64,000 nucleotides of DNA from Streptomyces shenzhenensis (GCF_021462265.1 NZ_JAJONF010000007.1:231421-295420), one strand, 5' to 3'; positions 25,666 through 34,204 are shown, counted from the stretch's first letter. The notes: generated from the sequence alone by a model not told the origin. Made by a program: numbers and translations.

Positions 25666-26328
25666 ATGTCCGAGACCGTGACCAGCTCCGGCAAGACCCC
25701 CGTCGACTTCTGGTTCGACCCGCTGTGCCCCTGGGCCTGGATGACCTCCCGGTGGGTCCTGGAGGTGGAGAAGGTCCGCGACATCGAGGTCCGTTGGCAC
25801 ATCATGAGCCTCGCCGTGCTCAACGAGCCCAAGCTGGACGAGCTGCCCGAGGAGTACCGCGAGCTGCTGGAGACCAAGGCCTGGAAGCCGATCCGGGTGG
25901 TCACCGCCGCCTGGCAGAAGCACGGCGCCGACATCCTCGGTCCGCTGTACACCGCGCTCGGCACCCGCATCCACAACAACGACGAGGGTCCGACCGTGGA
26001 GGCCATCGCGGGCGCCCTCGCCGACGTCGGCCTGCCGGCCGACCTGATCGACTACGCCGACCAGGAGGACTTCGAGTTCGACGCCCAGCTGCGGGCCTCC
26101 CACAAGGAGGGCATCGAGAAGGTCGGCCAGGACGTCGGCACCCCGGTCATCGCGGTCCCCGGCCCCGACGGCGAGCAGATCGCCTTCTTCGGCCCGGTCG
26201 TCACCCCCGCCCCCAAGGGCGAGGAGGCCGCCCGCCTGTGGGACGGCACCCTCGCGGTCGCCTCCGTCCCCGGCTTCTACGAGATCAAGCGGACGCGCAC
26301 CAAGGGCCCCGACTTCAGCAACCTGTAG
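25666..26328 (+). CDS. DsbA-family protein, mycothiol-dependent nitroreductase (Rv2466c) type
   Basis: A 220-residue thioredoxin-fold protein with an inserted helical domain. The active-site segment is DPLCPWAWMTSRW: the first Cys of a CPWx motif is present, but the second is Ala, as far as I know a normal state in part of this actinobacterial group. The cis-Pro loop is VGTPVIAV. Mycobacterial Rv2466c uses mycothiol to reduce nitro compounds and oxidised thiols; an equivalent role here is inferred. The ATG has GAGGAG just upstream. It is divergent from the second pepN, and a strong 20-bp stem terminator follows. Confidence 0.85.
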   Translation: MSETVTSSGKTPVDFWFDPLCPWAWMTSRWVLEVEKVRDIEVRWHIMSLAVLNEPKLDELPEEYRELLETKAWKPIRVVTAAWQKHGADILGPLYTALGTRIHNNDEGPTVEAIAGALADVGLPADLIDYADQEDFEFDAQLRASHKEGIEKVGQDVGTPVIAVPGPDGEQIAFFGPVVTPAPKGEEAARLWDGTLAVASVPGFYEIKRTRTKGPDFSNL

Positions 26329-26347
26329 GCCATCGTCGTCCGAAAGC

Positions 26348-26396
26348 CCGCCGGGCCCGGAAGGGGAACCTGTGACTCCCCTTCCGGGCCCGGCGG
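26348..26396. terminator. Strong bidirectional terminator hairpin
   Basis: Perfect 20-bp inverted repeat (26348-26367 with 26377-26396) and a 9-nt loop between the convergent DsbA-like and HbpS-like genes. Confidence 0.85.
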
Positions 26397-26485
26397 CCGT
26401 CCGCGTCGGCGGGTGCGGGGGCGGAGGTCCGGCTTCTCCTCGTGGACGCCCCCCTGCGGCAGCGGTGCCTCCCTCGCCGGATCCT

Positions 26486-26515
26486 TGTCTCACCCCGCCT
26501 GGTCTCACCCCGCCT
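26486..26515. repeat. 15-bp tandem duplication over the HbpS-like gene stop codon
   Basis: GTCTCACCCCGCCTG occurs twice in tandem. Because 15 bp is five codons, the duplication repeats the final residues and stop in frame, leaving a second stop just downstream. Confidence 0.6.
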
Positions 26516-26954
26516 GCCCGGCACCGTCCTGCCACGCGGCGGACGCCTGCCAGGCCTCGACCGCCCGCTCCGCGCAGGCGACGTCGTCCGCGGGGTCCGG
26601 GGCTCCGCTGACGCCGACGGCGCCCGAGATCCGTCCGTCGGGCCCGCACAGCGGGATGCCGCCGCCGAAGATGACGTAACGGCCGTGGGCGGCGGCGTGC
26701 AGGCCGAAGAGCGGCCCGCCGGGAGCGGCTGCCCGGGCGAGTTCGTGGGTGGGGGCGCTGTTGGCGACCGCGGTGTAGGCCTTGTCGGGGGCCAGGACGG
26801 TGCCGGCGATCTCGGCACCGTCCATCCGCGCGAAGGCGACCAGGTTGCCGCCGGCGTCGACCACGGCGGCCGAGACCAGCAGGTTCCGCTCGCCCGCCGC
26901 CGCGAGCGCGGCGGCGCACAGCGCCTGGGCCGTGGCCAGATCCGGCGTGCTCAC
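26505..26954 (-). CDS. GlcG/HbpS-like (DUF336) protein
   Basis: A 149-residue protein of the GlcG/HbpS heme-binding-like family, recognised from TAQALCAAALAAAGERNLLVSAAVVDAGGNLVAFARMDGA, APDKAYTAV, and GGGIPL...GRISGAVGVSG. It has no signal peptide, unlike secreted HbpS, so it is probably cytoplasmic; its ligand is unknown. The GTG overlaps the permease stop by 4 nt (GTGA), so the two genes are translationally coupled. A tandem 15-bp duplication covers its last codons and stop (26486-26515). Confidence 0.85.
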   Translation of the reverse strand: MSTPDLATAQALCAAALAAAGERNLLVSAAVVDAGGNLVAFARMDGAEIAGTVLAPDKAYTAVANSAPTHELARAAAPGGPLFGLHAAAHGRYVIFGGGIPLCGPDGRISGAVGVSGAPDPADDVACAERAVEAWQASAAWQDGAGQAG

Positions 26955-28405
26955 GCGTCGTCCTCCACGCCCGCCAGCACCTCGCCGGCCCGGGCCAGCA
27001 GTTCCGGACGCCGTCGGCCGAGCACCGTGGCGACCGCCGCCAGCAGCAGGATGTAGCCGAGCACCGCGTAGGGGAACCAGTTGTACGGCGCGGCCGGCAC
27101 CGGCCAGACGCTGCCGTAGACCGGGATGACCATCAGCGCGATCGCCAGCACGGGCAGCACCACGTGCCGCAGCGGCTTGAACTGCTCGGGACGCTGCTTG
27201 CGGAAGAAGCGCATGCACGCGACGTTGGTCAGCCAGTAGACCGGGATGATGCCGAAGGTCAGCACCGCGCCCAGGTAGGCGTAGGTGTTGAACGGCCCCA
27301 CCCAGAAGCCCATCACGACGGTGACCACCACCGCGAACGCGGACTGCGCGCACACCGCGAACGCGGGCGTCCCGAGCCGAGGGCTGACGGTGGCGAGCCG
27401 GCGGGGCAGCATGCCCTCGCGGCCCATGGCGAACAGGATGCGGACGATGCCGTTGTTGGAGTTGACGGTGACGGCGAAGATGCTGGAGATCCCGGCCAGC
27501 CCCACCAGCAGGTCCATCCACGGCGCGTAGGTGTGCCCGAGGGTGGTGAACGGGGCCGGGTCGGAGGCCAGCTTGGCCACGGCCGCGTCGGAGGTGCCGA
27601 AGCCCACGGTCTCGGCGTAGGTGCAGAACAAATAGATGACGCCGACCAGCACCACCGCGAACACCAGACCGCGCGGGACGTTGCGGCGCGGGTTGTGGGT
27701 CTCCTCGCCGAGCGTCGCCGCCGCCTCGAAGCCGACGAAGGACAGCACGCCGTAGACCATGCCGAGCGCGATCCCGCTCAGCCCCTTGGACGAGGTCGAG
27801 GGCGACAGCGGCGTCGCGGAGAGACCATGGGCGCCGCCCTTGGCCACGATGATCACGCTCAGCACGAGGATCACCGCGACCTCGCAGGAGAACATGACCA
27901 GCGCGACCTTGATCGAGCCGCCGATCCCGCGTACCGAGAGCAGCGTCATCAGCGCCGCGGCCAGCAGTGATATCACCACCCACGGCACATGGACGCCGTG
28001 CTGTCCCAGCAGGTCGTGCGTGTAGTTGCCGAAGAGCGCCAGCTCGGCCGGCACCAGGAGCGCGTACGCGACGAACATCAACCCACCGGTCACGAAGCCG
28101 GTCCGGGCGCCCACCCCCCGCGCGACGTAGGTGTAGAACGCCCCGGCGCTGGGCAGTTCGCGGGCCATCTCCATGATCCCGTTGGCGACGATCAGCGAGG
28201 CCACCATGGAGAGCACGAAGACGAACGGCGTCGCCGCGCCCGCCTGGGCGGCGACCAGTTGCGGGTTGAAGTAGACCGATACCGCCGGTCCCATCAGTGC
28301 GGCGGACATGACCACGGCGCCGCCGAGGCCGATCGCGCCGCGCTTGAGGCCGTGCGGAGGGGTCGAATGCGCGGTCGGGGCGCTGGTGGAAGGTGCTGAC
28401 GACAT
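26951..28405 (-). CDS. APC superfamily amino acid/amine permease
   Basis: This integral membrane transporter has 484 residues and about 12 hydrophobic helices. The N-terminal signature is GLKRGAIGLGGAVVMSAALMGPAVSVYFN. Also seen are AFYTYVARGVGARTGFVTG and GFEAAATLGEETHNPRRNVPRGL, the conserved APC loop. The ATG at 28405 (MSSAPSTSAP) is used; extension to 28507 would add a non-membrane, arginine-rich stretch. It is coupled to the HbpS-like gene. The combination suggests uptake of a small nitrogenous compound, but the substrate is not deducible. Confidence 0.9.
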   Translation of the reverse strand: MSSAPSTSAPTAHSTPPHGLKRGAIGLGGAVVMSAALMGPAVSVYFNPQLVAAQAGAATPFVFVLSMVASLIVANGIMEMARELPSAGAFYTYVARGVGARTGFVTGGLMFVAYALLVPAELALFGNYTHDLLGQHGVHVPWVVISLLAAALMTLLSVRGIGGSIKVALVMFSCEVAVILVLSVIIVAKGGAHGLSATPLSPSTSSKGLSGIALGMVYGVLSFVGFEAAATLGEETHNPRRNVPRGLVFAVVLVGVIYLFCTYAETVGFGTSDAAVAKLASDPAPFTTLGHTYAPWMDLLVGLAGISSIFAVTVNSNNGIVRILFAMGREGMLPRRLATVSPRLGTPAFAVCAQSAFAVVVTVVMGFWVGPFNTYAYLGAVLTFGIIPVYWLTNVACMRFFRKQRPEQFKPLRHVVLPVLAIALMVIPVYGSVWPVPAAPYNWFPYAVLGYILLLAAVATVLGRRRPELLARAGEVLAGVEDDA

Positions 28406-28856
28406 GGGTGGATCCGCCTGTCCGCCTAAGCGACGTCTGGCAACGTCTGGGGCGCACAGACTCCCCTTCTTCCACCGCCGTGGACAGCGACCGGATGTCA
28501 ACCGCACGGGGCCCCGCCTATACAGTCTGTCGCGCTCCGGCCGGACTTCACGATGTCGTCCCGGACCGGTCTCGCGCCGCGCGGCCTCAGGCGCCGCGCC
28601 CTTGATCCCCTCAGGCCGCCAGGGATCGATTGGCGGAACCCCACAGGGCTGTGCAGTGCCGTTGGCGTGAGCGAGGCATCTCTGCCTCAGTGATCGACGT
28701 CACCCCGTGCCCGGTATGACCCGCACCCTTTGTGGGGAGTCCACCAAGGGGCGCTTCCGCCCTTTGTCGACCGCTGACGTGTTCGGCTCAGACGGGCCGG
28801 GATAGCGTCACGGTGTCCCCTGCTTGCCTGTCCACCCTCACCCCGCGGAGTCCCCC
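28406..28856. other. Divergent intergenic region between permease and bioY
   Basis: No coding frame is credible. On the permease side the leader contains a tandem decamer (CAGACGTTGC/CAGACGTCGC on the minus strand). A TTGACA lies at 28502-28497 (minus) without a clear -10. On the bioY side there are hairpins GAGGCA-N4-TGCCTC and CCCTTTGTGG / CCACCAAGGG (28726-28750), and a -10-like TAGCGT (28803-28808). No known riboswitch or BioQ/BirA-type operator was recognised. Confidence 0.4.
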
Positions 28857-29435
28857 ATGAGCACCGCCACCGCGTCCGCCCGCCCCGGCATCGTCCTCGC
28901 CGACCTCCTGCCCACGTCCCGGGTGCGCGACGCGGCCCTCGTGGCCGGCGGCGCCGCGCTCACCGGCCTCGCCGCCCAGATCGCCGTCCCGGTGCCCGGC
29001 TCCCCGGTCCCGGTGACCGGCCAGACCTTCGCGGCCCTGCTCGTCGGCACCGCCCTCGGCGCCCGCCGCGGTCTGCTCTCCCTCGCCCTGTACGCGCTGG
29101 CCGGTCTCGCGGGCGTGCCGTGGTTCGCGAGCGGCACCTCCGGCGTCTCCGTCTCCTTCGGCTACGTCCTCGGCATGATGCTCGCCTCCGCCGTCGTCGG
29201 CGCCCTGGCCCGGCGCGGCGCCGACCGCGGAGTGCTGCGCATGGCGGGCACGATGCTCCTCGGCGAGGCGATCATCTACGCGGTCGGCGTGCCGTACCTG
29301 GCCTACGCCGCCGGTATGTCGGCGTCCACGGCGATCGCCGCCGGCCTGACCCCGTTCCTGATCGGCGACGCGGTGAAGGCGGCCCTGGCGATGGGCGCGG
29401 TGCCGGCCGCATGGAAGCTCGTCGACAAGCGCTGA
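28857..29435 (+). CDS. bioY: BioY family biotin transporter substrate-binding component
   Basis: A 192-residue membrane protein, the S component of biotin ECF transporters. Six hydrophobic segments are visible. Family motifs are AQIAVPVPGSPVPVTGQTFAALLVG near residues 40-65, ALGARRGLLSLALYALAGLAGVPWF, and the C-terminal GLTPFLIGDAVKAALA. No ecfA/ecfT genes adjoin it, so it either works alone or with a shared module elsewhere. The ATG at 28857 (MSTATASARP) is preferred over one 33 bp upstream; only GGAG is upstream. Confidence 0.93.
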   Translation: MSTATASARPGIVLADLLPTSRVRDAALVAGGAALTGLAAQIAVPVPGSPVPVTGQTFAALLVGTALGARRGLLSLALYALAGLAGVPWFASGTSGVSVSFGYVLGMMLASAVVGALARRGADRGVLRMAGTMLLGEAIIYAVGVPYLAYAAGMSASTAIAAGLTPFLIGDAVKAALAMGAVPAAWKLVDKR

Positions 29436-29446
29436 CCCGGCCGGCC

Positions 29447-29488
29447 GCGGCGGGGCCCGGGATGCCTCGGCACCCCGGGCCCCGCCGC
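29447..29488. terminator. Terminator after bioY
   Basis: A long stem (CGGCGGGGCCCGGGATGCC with GGCACCCCGGGCCCCGCCG, one mismatch) with a 2-nt apparent loop lies just after the bioY stop. Confidence 0.75.
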
Positions 29489-29670
29489 CGTAGGCATCCC
29501 TGGCAGGCGCGGCCGCTCCCGTCGGCCACGGCGACGACGGCCCAGGTCAGCCATGCCCCTCGCACGGGTGAACGGGGTCTTCTTCCCGCGAGGTCCCGCG
29601 GTGCCACTCACTGTTTCCGGGGCCCGGCCCCGCCCCTGCCCCGCTCTCACACCCGTGTCACACTCATCCC

Positions 29671-30156
29671 ATGCGCGTGTATCTCGGCTCCGACCATGCG
29701 GGCTTCGAACTCAAGAACCACCTCGTCGAGTGGCTGAAGGCGGCGGGCCACGACCCCGTCGACTGCGGCCCCCACATCTACGACGCCCAGGACGACTACC
29801 CGCCCTTCTGCCTCCGCGCGGCCGAGCGGACGGCGGCCGACCCCGAGGCCCTCGGCATCGTGATCGGCGGCTCCGGCAACGGTGAGCAGATCGCCGCGAA
29901 CAAGGTGAAGGGCGTGCGGGCGGCGCTCGCCTGGAGCGAGGAGACCGCGTCGCTCGGCCGGCAGCACAACAACGCGAACGTCGTGGCGGTGGGCGCGCGC
30001 ATGCACACCCGGGAAGAGGCGACCAAGTTCGTCGAGACCTTCGTCAAGACGCCCTTCTCCCAGGACGAGCGCCACATCCGCCGCATCGACATGCTGACGG
30101 CCTACGAGACGACGGGCGACCTCCCGCCGGTCCCGGGCCACCACCCGCAGCCGTAG
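29671..30156 (+). CDS. rpiB: Ribose-5-phosphate isomerase B
   Basis: This enzyme interconverts ribose 5-phosphate and ribulose 5-phosphate in the non-oxidative pentose phosphate pathway. It has 161 residues. RpiB/LacAB motifs are MRVYLGSDHAGFELK, the phosphate/active-site region GIVIGGSGNGEQIAANKVKG (Ser where many have Cys, normal in actinobacteria), and WSEETASLGRQHNNANVVAVGAR. There is no ribosome-binding site of note before the ATG. It stands alone and is followed by a Streptomyces-type repeat. Confidence 0.93.
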   Translation: MRVYLGSDHAGFELKNHLVEWLKAAGHDPVDCGPHIYDAQDDYPPFCLRAAERTAADPEALGIVIGGSGNGEQIAANKVKGVRAALAWSEETASLGRQHNNANVVAVGARMHTREEATKFVETFVKTPFSQDERHIRRIDMLTAYETTGDLPPVPGHHPQP

Positions 30157-30228
30157 GCTCTCCGCCCACCCACCTGCCCGACTCGGTCGCCCGAGAGGCG
30201 AGGCGGGGGGCTGCCGGCGAGCCGCAAA

Positions 30229-30262
30229 CCGGATCCAGCCCCGCGCCCCTCCGGGGCGCTGC
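30229..30262. repeat. Dispersed Streptomyces palindromic repeat, copy A
   Basis: CAGCCCCGCGCCCCTCCGGG continues into GCGCTGCGG. The core GCGCCCC-TCC-GGGGCGC is a hairpin. The same core with flanks is found at 34174-34204 and, inverted, at 38858-38945. I recall this type as common between Streptomyces genes. Confidence 0.55.
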
Positions 30263-30333
30263 GGCCGGGCCCGTTCTACGTTCGCCTTTCCACCGACCGA
30301 GCCGGGTGGGTGGGCGGGAAAGGAATCGCCGAC

Positions 30334-31137
30334 GTGCCGGAAGGGCACACGATCCACCGGCTCGCGCTGGACTACCGCCGGCTCACCGGACCCGTGAGGG
30401 TCACCAGCCCGCAGGGCAAGTTCTCCGACGCGGCGAGCCTTCTCGACGGCGCCGAACTCACCCGCACCGAAGCCCACGGCAAGCACCTCTTCCTCGGCTT
30501 CCGCGACAGCGCCTGGGTGCACGTCCACCTCGGCCTCTTCGGCAAGGTCACCTTCGGCGACGCCCCCGCGCCCCCGGCCACCGACACCGTCCGCCTGCGC
30601 CTGGCCGGCCCCACCGCCTACGTCGACCTGCGCGGCCCCACCACCTGCGCCCTGATCACCGACGACGAGAAGAACGCCGTACACGCCCGCCTCGGCCCCG
30701 ATCCGCTCCGTGACGACGCCGACCCGGACGCGGCGTACCGCAGGATCTCCCGCAGCCGTACGACGATCGCCGCCCTCCTGATGGACCAGAAGGTCATCGC
30801 AGGCGTCGGGAACGTCTACCGCGCCGAGGTGCTGTTCCGGCACGGGATCGACCCGTACCGCGCGGGCAGGGACCTCACCCCCGCCGAATGGGACGCCGTC
30901 TGGGCCGACCTCGTCGCGCTGATGCGCGAGGGCGTCCGCAACAACCGCATCGACACCGTCCGGCCCGAGCACACCCCGGAGGCGATGGGCCGCCCGCCGC
31001 GCGTGGACGACCACGGCGGCGAGGTGTACGTCTACCGCCGGGCCACCCTGCCCTGCCACCTCTGCGGCACCGAGATCCGCACCGCCGCCCTCGCCGCCCG
31101 CAACCTCTTCTGGTGCCCCGGCTGCCAGCGGCGCTGA
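30334..31137 (+). CDS. Fpg/Nei-family DNA glycosylase/AP lyase
   Basis: This base-excision repair enzyme removes oxidised bases and cleaves the abasic site. It has 267 residues from the GTG at 30334, chosen because processing must expose Pro2-Glu3, the catalytic residues of the family, giving (V)PEGHTIHRLA. AAAGGAA lies 8 nt upstream. The H2TH region is MDQKVIAGVGNVYRAEVLFRHGIDP. The C-terminal zinc finger is CHLCGT...FWCPGCQ. Features match endonuclease VIII-type (Nei) proteins of actinobacteria. Confidence 0.92.
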   Translation: MPEGHTIHRLALDYRRLTGPVRVTSPQGKFSDAASLLDGAELTRTEAHGKHLFLGFRDSAWVHVHLGLFGKVTFGDAPAPPATDTVRLRLAGPTAYVDLRGPTTCALITDDEKNAVHARLGPDPLRDDADPDAAYRRISRSRTTIAALLMDQKVIAGVGNVYRAEVLFRHGIDPYRAGRDLTPAEWDAVWADLVALMREGVRNNRIDTVRPEHTPEAMGRPPRVDDHGGEVYVYRRATLPCHLCGTEIRTAALAARNLFWCPGCQRR

Positions 31138-31150
31138 CCGCGGGGGAAGG

Positions 31151-32392
31151 TCAGAAGCCGTGCGGCAGCCAGGGCACGACCGGGGAGCCGAACGCCACCG
31201 ACGCCTCCGCCAGCGCCCCGGGCCGCAGTTCGCCCACCCGGCCGGCCCGCGCCAGCGACAGCAGGGACACGCCACCGAGGTACGCCGCCGCCAACTCCCG
31301 TACCGACAGCGTGAGCTCGGCCGGGTCCGTCGTACGCTCGCAGGACGCCCCCTTGGCGTCCCCGGTCAGCCGCCAACGCCCCGCGTTCCACGGGCAGAAG
31401 GCGTCCGCCACCTCCAGCACCACGTCCACCGGCGTCTGATAGGTGCGCGCCGCGAGCGCCGCACCGACGTCGACGAGACGGACGTACCCCATGTCACGCA
31501 CCCGCGTCAGGCAGCGCCGGATGTCGGAGACCTGGTACTGCCAGGCGTCGTCGACCGGCCGCCCCCGCACCGTCAGCTTCGACATCAGGTCGATGCCGAA
31601 CAGGAACCGCCACAGCGCCGCGTCGCTCGCCGGATCGAGCGCGGCGAGGTCCTCCAGCGACACCGTGCCGTCGTGCCCGCTCGGCGACCAGCCCAGCCTG
31701 GTACGGAACCGGGCGTACCCGGTGACCTCCCCGTCCCGCTCCACGACCACGCACTGCAGCGCCGACGCCCCGTCCCGCCCGATCTCCGGGTCGAACACCC
31801 CGACCCGTTCCCAGCCCGCCTGCCGGGCCAGCATCCCGGGCCGCAGCGGCACCAGCCGCGCGTAGACCGCCTCGCACGCGCCGAGCACGTCGGCCGGGGC
31901 GGCGTACCGCACCCGTACGTCACCGGTGCCGGCCGGCACGTCCAGCGTCACCCGGCTCGTGTCGATCTCGGCCTGCAGCTGGAAGGCCGCGGCGCCGTAC
32001 CCGAAGCGGCCGTAGATGGCCGGCTCGGAGGCGGTCAGCGCGGTCAGCGGCTCGCCCCACTCCCGGATGTCGTCCAGCTGGCGGCGCATCATCGACGTCA
32101 GCACCCCGCGCCGCCGGTGCGTCGCGGCCACGCTCACCATGGAGATCCCCGCGGTGGGCAGCACGGCACCGCCAGGCACCGTCATCCGGAACCGGAACGC
32201 CCCCGCCGTCCCGACCAGTTCGGAGCCGTCCCAGACGGCCAGCGAACGCTCGGGCTCCGTGAGGGACCGGTCCAGATCGCGCTCCTCGGGCGGCGTCGGA
32301 CCCGCGCCGAAGGCCCGCACCAGGTGCTCCCACCACCCGTCGAACTCCTCGGCACGCAGCACCTTCAACTCGGTCGCAGGTTCGATCGCCAT
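31151..32392 (-). CDS. Eis-like GNAT N-acetyltransferase
   Basis: A 413-residue protein of the Eis family: two GNAT domains followed by a sterol-carrier-like C-terminal domain. The acetyl-CoA loop is VSVAATHRRRGVLTSMMRRQLDDI (near residues 85-110), followed by LTASEPAIYGRFGYGAA. The protein ends in a Phe carboxyl terminus (WLPHGF), which in Eis proteins contributes the catalytic carboxylate. Such enzymes acetylate amines, including aminoglycosides in mycobacteria; the substrate here is unknown. It converges with the Nei gene with 13 bp between stops, and diverges from the SpoIIE-type phosphatase gene. Confidence 0.9.
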   Translation of the reverse strand: MAIEPATELKVLRAEEFDGWWEHLVRAFGAGPTPPEERDLDRSLTEPERSLAVWDGSELVGTAGAFRFRMTVPGGAVLPTAGISMVSVAATHRRRGVLTSMMRRQLDDIREWGEPLTALTASEPAIYGRFGYGAAAFQLQAEIDTSRVTLDVPAGTGDVRVRYAAPADVLGACEAVYARLVPLRPGMLARQAGWERVGVFDPEIGRDGASALQCVVVERDGEVTGYARFRTRLGWSPSGHDGTVSLEDLAALDPASDAALWRFLFGIDLMSKLTVRGRPVDDAWQYQVSDIRRCLTRVRDMGYVRLVDVGAALAARTYQTPVDVVLEVADAFCPWNAGRWRLTGDAKGASCERTTDPAELTLSVRELAAAYLGGVSLLSLARAGRVGELRPGALAEASVAFGSPVVPWLPHGF

Positions 32393-32566
32393 GAGCCATG
32401 CCTACCAAGCCTGTTGCAGACGAGCCAGCGAATTTCTCCCGGACGGCGACGCGGGGGCTTCCGGTGAAGTTCACTGTGAAGTCGCACCCGAAGGCGAGCC
32501 TCGGACGGGGGACAAGTGGGACCTCCCGTGCCAAGCGGCTGGTCCGATGGATAGGGTCCCGAACTA

Positions 32567-33730
32567 ATGGCAGTAGACCGAGAGCGGCGCGCGAAGGCCG
32601 AGACGCTTCCGGCCCGGTGGAAAGTGCAGTGGCACCGGGCCCGCGTCGGCGTGCGCAGAAGCGCCGTGGACTACTTCCGGGGCGACGGCTCCGACTGGAT
32701 CGCCCTGATCGGGCTGTTCCTGACCGTCCCGGTCCTCGCGGCCATGAGCCTCGCCAACCCGGTCTGGTTCTCCCCGGCCGCGCTGGTCCTGCCGATCGTC
32801 GCGGGCGGCCTGCTGCTGCGCCCGGCGAGCCTGCTCGGCCTGTACGCGGCGGCGGCCACCGCGCTGATCGTGGAGTCGGTACGGCTCGGCCCCTACACCG
32901 AGGGCCCCTCCCGGGTCACCCCGGGCGTGGTCCTGGTCGTGGCCGCCTGCGGTTTCTTCGGTCTGCTCACCGCCCAGTTCCGCAGCCGGGTCGGCGTCCC
33001 CTGGCGGCGCGGCGGCACCATGCTCTTCGACCTGCGCGAACGCATCCGGGTGCAGAGCAAGCTGCCGAAGCTGCCGCCGGGCTGGCACCGCGAGATGGCC
33101 CTGCGGCCGGCCGGCGGGCAGTCCTTCTCCGGCGACTTCGTGGTCGCGGCCCGTACGAACAACGGCCGCACGATGGAGGTCGTCCTCACGGACGTCTCCG
33201 GCAAGGGCATGGACGCGGCGTCCCGCGCCCTCCTCCTCTCCGGTGCCTTCGGCGGCCTCCTCGGCTCCCTCCCGCCGCACGCCTTCCTTCCCGCCGCCAA
33301 CGGCTACCTGCTCCGCCAGGACTGGGACGAGGGCTTCGCGACCTCCATACACCTGGTCCTGGACCTGGACTCCGGCGACTACGAGCTGTACTCCGCGGGC
33401 CACCCGCCCGGTCTCCAGCTCAGCGCCGGCAGCGGCCGCTGGGAGGAGAAGGCCGCCGAGGGCCCCCTCCTCGGTGTGTACGACGGCGCCCAGTTCGACC
33501 CGGTGAAGGGCTCGCTGCGCCCCGGCGACGTCCTGATGATCTTCACGGACGGCCTGGTGGAGACGTCCGAGCGGGACATCGTGGAAGGCATAGACCGCCT
33601 GACGGGAGAGGCCGACCGCTACGTGGCCGGCGGCTTCCACGGCGCCGCCTGGCACCTGATCGAGGCGGTGGCGAAGGACGTCAACGACGACAGGGCGCTG
33701 CTGCTGATCTGCCGGGAGGCAGCGAGGTGA
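32567..33730 (+). CDS. Membrane PP2C-type (SpoIIE) serine phosphatase
   Basis: A 387-residue protein with a cytoplasmic basic N-terminus and about four hydrophobic helices (residues about 45-135). The C-terminal SpoIIE/RsbU-like phosphatase domain contains FSGDFVVAA (metal Asp), VVLTDVSGKGMDAA, YSAGHPPGLQL and FTDGLVETSE. Such enzymes dephosphorylate anti-sigma-factor antagonists in partner-switching cascades. TAGGGT (32552-32557) lies 9 nt before the ATG, suggesting a very short leader. No partner anti-sigma or antagonist gene is adjacent. Confidence 0.9.
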   Translation: MAVDRERRAKAETLPARWKVQWHRARVGVRRSAVDYFRGDGSDWIALIGLFLTVPVLAAMSLANPVWFSPAALVLPIVAGGLLLRPASLLGLYAAAATALIVESVRLGPYTEGPSRVTPGVVLVVAACGFFGLLTAQFRSRVGVPWRRGGTMLFDLRERIRVQSKLPKLPPGWHREMALRPAGGQSFSGDFVVAARTNNGRTMEVVLTDVSGKGMDAASRALLLSGAFGGLLGSLPPHAFLPAANGYLLRQDWDEGFATSIHLVLDLDSGDYELYSAGHPPGLQLSAGSGRWEEKAAEGPLLGVYDGAQFDPVKGSLRPGDVLMIFTDGLVETSERDIVEGIDRLTGEADRYVAGGFHGAAWHLIEAVAKDVNDDRALLLICREAAR

Positions 33731-33791
33731 CCACGGTCGGCGGCGCCGCCGCTGCGGCCGGGGGGGCGTCCCCACGGCGCCCCTCGGACCC

Positions 33792-33876
33792 GGTGACACC
33801 CCCACCAGGTCATCCGTTCGACAGGGGAAAACAGTCACGCCGGGCCCGGAGGCCGGCGGCCCTCTTGCCGGACCGC
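33792..33876. repeat. Segment shared with 63219-63296, copy 1
   Basis: Aligns over about 80 bp with 63219-63296 at roughly 80% identity with small indels. The most conserved stretch is CCGGGCCCGGA followed by GCC-GCGGCCCTCT. The ATG of copy 2 is ACG here. Confidence 0.6.
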
Positions 33877-33910
33877 GGAAAACATGACGGGGAGCCGGCG
33901 GACCGTTGAC

Positions 33911-33952
33911 GGCTGCGGGCTGCGGGCTGCGGGCTGCGGGCTGCGGGTTGCG
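33911..33952. repeat. Heptamer array (GGCTGCG)6
   Basis: Five perfect and one near-perfect (GGTTGCG) tandem copies of a 7-bp unit. Related GCTGCGGG motifs continue irregularly to about 34160. Confidence 0.75.
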
Positions 33953-34002
33953 GCTGCGGGCTGGTCGCGGTGCGGGGTGCGGCTGCGGGCTGGGGGCTGG
34001 TC

Positions 34003-34092
34003 GCGACGCGCTGGCCGCCGGAGAGCTGGGCGGGGCGGCGGCCGCCGTAGCCGTCGAGGATGACCTCCGCGAGGGCCTTGCGGGCGCAGCTG
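34003..34092 (-). pseudogene. Fragment of an ABC transporter ATP-binding protein
   Basis: The minus strand reads KALAEVILDGYGGRRPAQL followed by SGGQRVA. This is the end of the helical subdomain and the ABC signature LSGGQ (coded at 34011-34025). No Walker A or Walker B sequence is nearby, and repeats flank both sides. It is a relic of roughly 30 codons. Confidence 0.6.
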
Positions 34093-34173
34093 GGGCCGTC
34101 GGCGGCTGCGGGCTGGGTGTGGGCTGGTCGCGGCTGCGGGCCGTTGGCGCCTGCGGGTGCGTGGGGGCTGGTC

Positions 34174-34204
34174 GCGCAGTTCCCCGCGCCCCTGAAGGGG
34201 CGCC
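34174..34204. repeat. Dispersed Streptomyces palindromic repeat, copy B
   Basis: Contains GCGCAGTTCCCCGCGCCCCT followed by GAAGGGGCGC, the hairpin core also present at 30229-30262 and 38858-38945. Confidence 0.55.

Noticed and set aside
25666..26328. Treating the DsbA-like protein as broken because the second Cys of CPWC is Ala
   Set aside because: The rest of the fold is intact, and I believe single-Cys CPWA versions are usual in Streptomyces members of this family.
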